In this document: positions 57,987 through 64,000 of the stretch, piece after piece
Layout of the letters: every line of letters starts with the position of its first letter
Numbering within the stretch: the stretch's first letter is position 1
Source of the DNA: Gp6-AA40 sp046732795
GTDB taxonomy: Bacteria > Acidobacteriota > Vicinamibacteria > Vicinamibacterales > UBA2999
Direction: 5' to 3'
DNA: 64,000 nucleotides
Assembly (NCBI GenBank): GCA_046732795.1
Contig: JBKPNV010000044.1
Location: forward strand, 28,137 to 92,136
The notes under the pieces: generated by a model
The model's database searches: none
Told to the model about the DNA's origin: nothing
The model's input: only the letters and a program-made list of their open reading frames with translations
Program-made: the position numbers and the translations under genes

Positions 57987-60590
57987 ATGCTGGACGACTT
58001 CATCCTCCGTGTGCGGTCTCTCTTGCGTGGCCGCATCGTCGAGCAGGAACTCGACGATGAATTGAGGTTCCACCTGGAACAGCAGATCGATTCCTACATG
58101 CGTCACGGCCTGTCCCGGGAAGACGCCGGACGACGCGCGCGGCTCGAGTTCGGCGGGCTGGATCAGATCAAGGAGGCACACCGCGACGTCAGGGGCATCG
58201 GTGTGCTCAGCCATCTCGGCCGCGACCTCCGTCAATCCTTCAGACAGTTCCGTCGCTCACCAGGCTTCACGGTCCTCGCTGTGTCGTGTCTCGGCCTCGC
58301 GATCGGCGTCAACACATCGATCTTTGGCGTTCTCAACTCTGTGCTGCTCCGGCCGATGCCGGTCGCGCAGCCAGACCGCCTGATCGTTGTCAGCCGCGGA
58401 GACGAGGCCGGGTTCTCGTATGCCGTCTATCGCGACTTTCGCGATCGCAGCCGAACGCTGTCCGGACTGACCGTATCGTTCCCCATGGAATCAGATCTGG
58501 ACATCGATGGTGACGGCACGTTCGTGGCCGCGGAAGTTGTCTCGGGAGACTACGGGAAGGTCGTCGGAGCACAGATGGCACGCGGCCGCTGGTTCACCAA
58601 CGACACGGACCCGGTCGCCGTGATCAGCCACGCCGCATGGCAGAGACACTTCAATCTCAGTCCCGACATTCTCGGGCGAACGGTGCGCTCCGAATCGCAG
58701 TCTTACACCGTCATTGGTGTCACTGCTCCGGAATTCAACGGCACGTTCTCGCCGCTTCGCACCGATTTGTGGGTGCCCATCCACACCAGACCGTGGATTG
58801 CGGCGAGCCTGGAAGAGCGTGCGACAAGCCGCTTCATGCTCTTTGGCAGGTTACGCGACGACATCACCCCGGCACAGGCGTCGCTGGAACTCAACGCCAT
58901 CGACGCTCAACTTCGCACGGAAGGCGCCGCGCCATCAGAGGTCACACCTCCCATCATCGTCGATCAGGTTCGCGGGATAGCGAATCTGGGGAATCGGCGA
59001 AGGGCCCAGGTGACCGCCGTCTTCCTGACCGTTATCGTCGCGCTGGTGCTGCTGATCGCGTGCGTCAACGTCGGCAATCTGCTGCTCGTTCGCGGCGCTG
59101 TGCGGCAGCGTGAGTTCGCCCTGCGCCGCGCGCTCGGCGCCAGCCGCGTCCGGGTGCTCCAGCAGCTGCTCACGGAAAGCCTGATGCTGGCGGTGGCCGG
59201 TGGGGTTTGCGGGGTCGTGCTTGCCCGATGGAGCAATGCACTTCTCGAACGATCGCTGCCACTCCTGCAAGGCATCTTTCCAATCCAGATGAATTTCGAC
59301 ATTGACTGGCGCGTCATCACATTCGCCACCCTGGTTTCGCTGGCTACGACAGTCCTCTGCGGCCTGACGCCTGCGTGGCGCGCCTCCCGCACTGATGGTC
59401 TCGTCGCCTTCAAGGGAGAGATCGTGGTCGGCGGTCCGAGACGACGTCCGATTGGCCTGGTCGCACAAGTCGTGATGTCGTTCGTCCTGATGCTGGTTGC
59501 TGCGACCTTCGTCCAGGCGCTCGTTCGCATGCAGACGGCCGATCCCGGATTTGCGGTAACCGGTCGACTTTACGCGTATGCGTACATCTCAACCCCCGAG
59601 ATGAGCCTCGCAACCCGACGTCAGATCCTTTCCCGCGCCATCGACGAACTGCGAGCGCTTCCAGGTGTCCGCACCGCCGCGGTGTCCGACTCGTTGCCGC
59701 TGATGCCGACCGCCTCGAATTGCGCTGCGCGTGCCGATGGGCCGCCGATATCGATCACGTCGTGGTCGGTCGATCCTGGCTACTTCGGAACGATGGGCAT
59801 CAGCCTGGTCGCGGGAAGGGATTTCGCGCCATCCGACAATCCGAGCGACGCGCCCGTCGTGATCGTCAACGAGCGTCTCGCCAGCGGACTGTGGCCGAAC
59901 CGATCCCCAATCGGAGAACGGGTGCAGATTGGGTGCAAGGACACGGAGCCGGCAATGGTCGTCGGGGTTGTCCGCAATTCATCGATCCGGTCGCTCGGCG
60001 AGAATCCGCAGCCGCATCTCTACTACCCCTTCCCCCAACGCTATTCGGGTGGTCTCTCCGCGATCATGCTCGAAACGAGCACGCCGCCGGCAACGCTGGT
60101 CGAACCAGTCCGCCGCACATTGGTGGAACTTGGGCAAGGAATGCGTGTCTATACAGTGAAGCCCCTCAGCGAACACGTCGAGCAGTCTTTGAACCCGATC
60201 CGCTGGCAGGCCTCCGTCCTCACGTCGTTCGGGCTGCTGGCGCTGATGCTCGCCGCGGTTGGCCTTTACGGCGTGATCACCTATCGCGTCGCGCTGCGCA
60301 CACGGGAGATCGGCGTGCGAATGGCGCTCGGCGCCGGCCGCCGGAATGTCTTTCGTGAAGTGGTCGGTCAAGGCTTGTCGATCGCGCTGATTGGCGTCGT
60401 CATTGGCGAGGCATTGATGATCATGGCGGGGCGCCTGCTGGGTGCGTTGGACTCGGCCATTCAGCCTCCCGGATTCGTCGTGCTCGCCCTGACAGGGTTG
60501 GTCTGGATCGTCGTCGCACTGCTGGCGACATACATTCCTGCTGCACGCGCATCGGGAGTAAATCCCCTGATCGCCCTGCGCTACGAATAG
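57987..60590 (+). CDS. FtsX-type ABC permease (ADOP family), with prefix domain
   Basis: This 867-residue permease is a paralogue of the preceding gene. Residues 1-70 are the soluble prefix domain (LLRGRIVEQELDDELRFHLE, then GRRARLEFGGLDQIKEAHRD). The usual QSFRQFRRSPGFTVLAVSCL start and two FtsX/MacB halves follow, with helix blocks near 340-470 and 760-855. The coupling helix RALGASRVRVLQQLLTESLM and the ALGAGRRNVFREVVGQGLS counterpart are conserved. Two adjacent ADOP genes of unequal N-termini suggest a heterodimer. An ABC ATPase gene starts 17 bases later. Confidence 0.92.
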   Translation: MLDDFILRVRSLLRGRIVEQELDDELRFHLEQQIDSYMRHGLSREDAGRRARLEFGGLDQIKEAHRDVRGIGVLSHLGRDLRQSFRQFRRSPGFTVLAVSCLGLAIGVNTSIFGVLNSVLLRPMPVAQPDRLIVVSRGDEAGFSYAVYRDFRDRSRTLSGLTVSFPMESDLDIDGDGTFVAAEVVSGDYGKVVGAQMARGRWFTNDTDPVAVISHAAWQRHFNLSPDILGRTVRSESQSYTVIGVTAPEFNGTFSPLRTDLWVPIHTRPWIAASLEERATSRFMLFGRLRDDITPAQASLELNAIDAQLRTEGAAPSEVTPPIIVDQVRGIANLGNRRRAQVTAVFLTVIVALVLLIACVNVGNLLLVRGAVRQREFALRRALGASRVRVLQQLLTESLMLAVAGGVCGVVLARWSNALLERSLPLLQGIFPIQMNFDIDWRVITFATLVSLATTVLCGLTPAWRASRTDGLVAFKGEIVVGGPRRRPIGLVAQVVMSFVLMLVAATFVQALVRMQTADPGFAVTGRLYAYAYISTPEMSLATRRQILSRAIDELRALPGVRTAAVSDSLPLMPTASNCAARADGPPISITSWSVDPGYFGTMGISLVAGRDFAPSDNPSDAPVVIVNERLASGLWPNRSPIGERVQIGCKDTEPAMVVGVVRNSSIRSLGENPQPHLYYPFPQRYSGGLSAIMLETSTPPATLVEPVRRTLVELGQGMRVYTVKPLSEHVEQSLNPIRWQASVLTSFGLLALMLAAVGLYGVITYRVALRTREIGVRMALGAGRRNVFREVVGQGLSIALIGVVIGEALMIMAGRLLGALDSAIQPPGFVVLALTGLVWIVVALLATYIPAARASGVNPLIALRYE

Positions 60591-60607
60591 GAGGATGCGC
60601 GACGCGT

Positions 60608-61369
60608 ATGCTGGAAGCGCGCGGGCTGACAAAGCGATACGGCGCATTCCTCGCGCTCGACCGCGTGGACTTCCACGTGCGCCGTGGCGAAATCCTCGGC
60701 TATCTCGGGCCCAACGGCTCGGGCAAGAGCACCACGGTCAACACGGTCGTGGGCCTGATCGATCCGAGTGCAGGATCGCTGTGGCTCGACGGGGCGCCCA
60801 TCGCTGATGATCCGGTCGCCTACAAGCGCCGAATCGGCTACGTGCCGGAAGAGCCGCACCTCTATACGCACCTCACGGCGATCGAATACCTGACGCTCGT
60901 CGGCCGGCTGCGCGGCCAGACGGAGCGGACGCTCGCCACCAAGATTCCGGCGATGCTGCAACTGCTGCTTCTCTGGGACAGCCGCTACGCGACGATGGCG
61001 GCGTACTCGAAGGGCATGCGCCAACGTGTGCTGTTCGCGGCAGCGTTGATGCACAACCCGGATCTCCTCGTCCTCGACGAGCCCTTCTCCGGCCTGGACG
61101 TGACGGCGAGCCTGCTGTTTCGCACGCTGCTTCGCATGTTCGCGGCTGGCGACCGCATGGTGTTGTTCAGCACGCACCGCTTCGACATGGTCGAGAAGCT
61201 GTGCTCGCGCGTCGTCATTCTGTCGAAGGGGCGCATCGCGGCCGAACGCGACATGGCCGGGTTCCGCGAGGGGCGGGCGGAGTCACTCGAAGACGTCTTC
61301 GTCCACACGACCGGCCAGGACGACTTCACCCCCGTCGCCCGGCAAATCCTCGACCTGATGCAGCCATGA
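60608..61369 (+). CDS. ABC transporter ATP-binding protein (ABC-2 type)
   Basis: The 253-residue ATPase has Walker A GPNGSGKST at 34-42. The ABC signature is YSKGMRQRV, a variant of LSGGQ that is usual in ABC-2 exporters, and Walker B is LLVLDEPFSGLD with the H-loop in FSTHRFD. It resembles CcmA/NatA-type ATPases rather than the MacB/LolD type that normally energises FtsX permeases. So its own partner is the ABC-2 permease overlapping its stop (ATGA); whether it also serves the ADOP pair is unclear. A GGAGG lies about 13 bases ahead of ATG 60608, a long spacing. Confidence 0.92.
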   Translation: MLEARGLTKRYGAFLALDRVDFHVRRGEILGYLGPNGSGKSTTVNTVVGLIDPSAGSLWLDGAPIADDPVAYKRRIGYVPEEPHLYTHLTAIEYLTLVGRLRGQTERTLATKIPAMLQLLLLWDSRYATMAAYSKGMRQRVLFAAALMHNPDLLVLDEPFSGLDVTASLLFRTLLRMFAAGDRMVLFSTHRFDMVEKLCSRVVILSKGRIAAERDMAGFREGRAESLEDVFVHTTGQDDFTPVARQILDLMQP

Positions 61370-63087
61370 CGAACGAGCCCGAGGTCCGGCTAGAGCCGGA
61401 CGCTACGTACTTCGCTGATTGGCGGCGTCGCTTTACCGAGCGCGCGGAATGGCGGCTCACGGAGCACTTCTTCCGGGCGATGTTCGACTTCGGCTTTTTG
61501 AACGATCTGGCGGCCGATTCGTTCAAGCGCGTGTTGATCGGATCGATCGGCGGCTTCGTGGCGTTCGGGTTCCTGCTGACACGCGCGTACATGATCAAAT
61601 ACGCGCTGCTGTGGACCAGCGGCAACCCGGACGTGTACCGGCGAGCGCTCCTCGGTGACGACATGACGATCATCGGCCTGCCGATGCTGCTGGTCGCGTT
61701 CGTGACCCTTCTCGTCAGCCAATCACTATTTCCAGACGAGCGCGACTTTCGCATCCTCGGGCCGATGCCGGTGCGCCGGATTGTCGTCTTCCGCGCCAAG
61801 CTGACGGCGCTGCTGATGTTCACAGGGTTGTTCACCACCGCAGCACATGTGTCGCTCATGCCGCTGATGATCCTGACGTCACTGAACCCGTGGGGCGATA
61901 CCAACGTCATCCTGCGGCTCGTGGCTTGGGCGATCGCCAGCGTCACCGCGTCGGCGTTTGCCATTCTGACAATCACTGCAGTGGTCGGCGTACTTGTGCT
62001 CGCCCTCTCGCGCAGCCGGCTCCAGGGGTGCTCGACCGTCATGCGAAGCGCCGTGCTCGGGTCGCTTGTCGTGTGTCTGCCGCTCGTGTCGCACCTCCCG
62101 ACGCTCGGTGGGCCGCTCTCGCGCGGGGAGCGGTGGACGGCGCTGGTGCCGCCGGCATGGTTTCTCGGATTTCAACGCCTGATGCAGGGCGGCGCGGATC
62201 GCGACCTCGCTTACCTGGCGATCGTTGGCCTGGCCGTTTTTCTCGTGGTAGCCGCAGTCGTCACAGCCACTTATGTGATCTTGTTCAAACAGTTCGAACG
62301 ACTGATGCTTCGTCCGGCACCGATGTCGTCGCCGTGGTGGCGGATCAATCGTGCGCCACAGCTTTGGCGGATGCCGCCTCCGTTCAGAGGCGTGTTCGGC
62401 TTCACGATCGCGACGCTCAGCCGGAGCGAACTACATCAGGGAGTGCTCGTCGGCCTTTCGGCGTGTGGGATTGGCCTCGCGACGATCTTCCTGACATCGT
62501 CCATCCGACTCTCGACCACCGCGTCGATCGCTCCTTTCCTGCTCATGTTCGCGTGTGGTGTTGCTGTCCGTGCGGCCCTTGCGCTACCGATTGAGCACCG
62601 CGCGAACTGGATCTTCCAGGTGACCGAGGACCACGCCACGCGACGGGATCAGATGCGCGCCGTGGATCGCGTGGTGCTGATGTACGTGATCGGAGTTCCT
62701 GTTGTCACGAGCGTGCCGTTGCTCTGGATGGCGCTCGGCAACGATGCCCTGCTCGCGGGCGTCGTCATGGCTTCGATCGGTCTCGTCTTCGTTCATGCGG
62801 TCCTTCTCGACTGGCGGCGTATCCCATTCACCTGCTCGTACCTCCCCGGCAAGCGCTTCATCGGACACAGCGCGCTCATCGGGTTTGCTGCGTGCCTGCT
62901 CTTCACGGTGACTTCATCCGGCTTGGTGCGCACCGCCCTTGCCCGCGCGAATCAGGGCCTGGCCATCACCGCAGCGCTGCTCATCATCGGATACTGGCTG
63001 CGCGAGCGGCGGCTGGTCACATGGAAAAGGACGCCGCTGATGTTCGAGGACGAGTTTCCTGATCAGTTGCTCCAGCTGCAGTTGTAG
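61366..63087 (+). CDS. ABC-2 type permease with repeat-encoded N-terminus
   Basis: The 573-residue membrane protein has about twelve helices in two sets. It begins MTNEP and then EVRLEPDATYFADW, after which a charged region precedes helix 1 (LIGSIGGFVAFGFLLTRAYM). Segments such as FPDERDFRILGPMPVRRIVV are typical of large ABC-2 permeases. The stretch VRLEPDATY is encoded by a family-2 hairpin (61384-61404), so the N-terminus was altered by a repeat. The start is fixed by overlap with the ATPase stop. The following secreted protein may share the transcript. Confidence 0.85.
   Translation: MTNEPEVRLEPDATYFADWRRRFTERAEWRLTEHFFRAMFDFGFLNDLAADSFKRVLIGSIGGFVAFGFLLTRAYMIKYALLWTSGNPDVYRRALLGDDMTIIGLPMLLVAFVTLLVSQSLFPDERDFRILGPMPVRRIVVFRAKLTALLMFTGLFTTAAHVSLMPLMILTSLNPWGDTNVILRLVAWAIASVTASAFAILTITAVVGVLVLALSRSRLQGCSTVMRSAVLGSLVVCLPLVSHLPTLGGPLSRGERWTALVPPAWFLGFQRLMQGGADRDLAYLAIVGLAVFLVVAAVVTATYVILFKQFERLMLRPAPMSSPWWRINRAPQLWRMPPPFRGVFGFTIATLSRSELHQGVLVGLSACGIGLATIFLTSSIRLSTTASIAPFLLMFACGVAVRAALALPIEHRANWIFQVTEDHATRRDQMRAVDRVVLMYVIGVPVVTSVPLLWMALGNDALLAGVVMASIGLVFVHAVLLDWRRIPFTCSYLPGKRFIGHSALIGFAACLLFTVTSSGLVRTALARANQGLAITAALLIIGYWLRERRLVTWKRTPLMFEDEFPDQLLQLQL
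61384..61404. repeat. hairpin repeat, family 2, inside a coding region
   Basis: GTCCGGCT (61384-61391), AG and AGCCGGAC (61394-61401) give an eight-base-pair stem, followed by GCTACGT as in the other copies. It is read in frame as VRLEPDATY at residues 7-15 of the ABC-2 permease. Confidence 0.85.
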
Positions 63088-63113
63088 ACTGGGAACAAAG
63101 GAAGCCTGCGCAC

Positions 63114-63869
63114 GTGAAAAAGCAGTTGCACGCCGTCGCCCTGTTCACCGCGCTCGTGCTCTGGGCGGTTCCCGGCCTTGCGCAGACGGCCGATGAGATC
63201 ATCGAGAAGCACCTCGCCGCTGTTGGGGGACGCGCCGCGCTGAACAGGCTCACATCGCGGATCGCCACCGGATCCATCTCGCTCAGCACGCCGGTCGGGG
63301 AATTGAAAGGTACCCTCGAGGTCTATAACAAGAAGCCGAACAAGAATCGCACGCTCATAAACGTCGACGCGACCGCGCTCGGAGGCGGCCAGATCGTCAA
63401 CGACCAGCGTTTTGACGGCACCACTGGCTACGTCGTCGACTCGTTCAATGGTAACCGCGCGATCACGGGTGATCAGTTGGAAGCGATGAAGAACGGCGGA
63501 TTTCCAACGCCGCTGCTCACCTACAAAGACGCCGGAGCCACCGCGGCGCTGAGCGGCCGCGAAAAAGTCGGAGGGAGCGAGGCCTACGTGATTCGGTTCA
63601 CTCCCAAGTCAGGACCCGCGGTACGCGTGTTCATCGATAGCCAGAGCTCGATGCTGGTCAAGACCATCATCACGGTGAACGTCCCACAGTTGGGCGGCCC
63701 CGTCGATCAGGTCGTCGAGTTCTCCGACTTTCGTGACGTCGATGGAATCAAGATTCCCTACACGACCCGGTCGAGCAACCCTCTGCAAACAACCACCGCG
63801 ACTCTGAACGACGTAAAGCACAACACGCAGATAGACGACAGCTTGTTCGCCAGGCCGGCCCGCCAATAA
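63114..63869 (+). CDS. secreted LolA/outer-membrane-sorting-like protein
   Basis: The 251-residue product is exported (signal KKQLHAVALFTALVLWAVPG, cleavage after GLAQ). The mature part opens with the helix ADEIIEKHLAAVGGRAALNR. An all-beta body follows with GSISLSTPVGELKGTLEVYN, AYVIRFTPKSGPAVRVFID and EFSDFRDVDGIKIPYTTR. This is the half-open beta barrel of LolA/LolB-like or DUF4292-type proteins that carry lipids or lipoproteins. GTG 63114 lies 26 bases after the ABC-2 permease stop. As last gene of the PadR operon it may be the periplasmic carrier for an exported lipid, which is a positional inference. Confidence 0.75.
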   Translation: MKKQLHAVALFTALVLWAVPGLAQTADEIIEKHLAAVGGRAALNRLTSRIATGSISLSTPVGELKGTLEVYNKKPNKNRTLINVDATALGGGQIVNDQRFDGTTGYVVDSFNGNRAITGDQLEAMKNGGFPTPLLTYKDAGATAALSGREKVGGSEAYVIRFTPKSGPAVRVFIDSQSSMLVKTIITVNVPQLGGPVDQVVEFSDFRDVDGIKIPYTTRSSNPLQTTTATLNDVKHNTQIDDSLFARPARQ

Positions 63870-63946
63870 GCACGCTTCCCGCCGCGGGGACTTTTGATCG
63901 ACCCGTCAGCAATACTCGTTCGCAACCGCCTGTACAAATGTGGACG

Positions 63947-63958
63947 ACGAACGTTCGT
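63947..63958. promoter_or_regulatory. palindrome near the right edge, possible TetR-type operator
   Basis: ACGAACGTTCGT is a perfect 12-base palindrome with GAC before and TAG after. Such AACGTT-centred sites are often TetR operators. No gene is visible from 63870 to the window end, so the gene it serves would lie outside. Confidence 0.35.
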
Positions 63959-64000
63959 TAGGGACCGGTCGATCCGGTCAACGCATCACTGACTTCGACA

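Noticed and set aside
1..64000. tRNA or rRNA genes
   Set aside because: I looked through the intergenic gaps for cloverleaf-like or rRNA sequence and saw none. A tRNAscan or Rfam search would settle it.

Overview
The window is high-GC, densely coding bacterial DNA with no tRNA, rRNA, CRISPR or phage genes that I could see. Gene content points to an acidobacterium, probably of the Vicinamibacteria type. The pointers are a secreted DUF1592 / DUF1552 / ankyrin trio, FtsX-type 'ADOP' permeases behind a PadR regulator, a sulfatase next to a cytochrome-tagged Vgb-like propeller, and dispersed GTCCGGC...GCCGGAC hairpins that read through into protein ends. The taxonomic call is inference from gene families, not from a marker gene.

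Region by region: 1-8058 is a complete arginine biosynthesis locus, divergent around an ArgR-type palindrome. argR-argG-argH run left (argH is cut by the window edge) and argC-argB-argD-argA(GNAT)-argJ-argF run right. 8094-16527 holds fadD, pxpA, an orphan DGQHR-domain protein, a membrane acyltransferase, an FTR1 iron permease, an exported methyltransferase, a RodZ-like HTH protein and hemQ. 16557-23103 is a leftward MarR-TolC-adaptor-RND efflux operon. 23241-29643 carries secreted proteins (NTF2-like, DUF1592 cytochrome, DUF1552, ankyrin). 29760-44902 is mixed housekeeping and accessory genes: M14 peptidase, GNAT, exonuclease III, YkgJ-like, desaturase, two-component pair, radical SAM, TIGR00300 ornithine cyclodeaminase-like, MocR, HtpX, sulfurtransferase and a DUF4097-like protein. 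44903-46780 is a decayed stretch with two IS5-family remnants, a broken membrane gene and a small membrane protein. 46782-55002 has the Vgb-like cytochrome protein, sulfatase, Gly-rich secreted protein, LuxR-TPR regulator, flavin monooxygenase, a winged-helix protein and a PCMT-like methyltransferase. 55110-63869 is a six-gene PadR/ABC operon.

How they fit together: the arg genes supply the acetyl-cycle route from glutamate to arginine, with argJ recycling the acetyl group and the short GNAT priming it. The TIGR00300 gene at 39350 would act in the opposite, catabolic direction on ornithine. The MarR operon and the PadR operon are two independent envelope export modules.

The most unusual points are the shortened, motif-degenerate argG that is still coupled to argH; an argB whose first ~33 codons are a dispersed inverted repeat; several families of small hairpin and heptamer repeats that supply start-proximal codons and stop codons to real genes; and an orphan DndB-related DGQHR protein.
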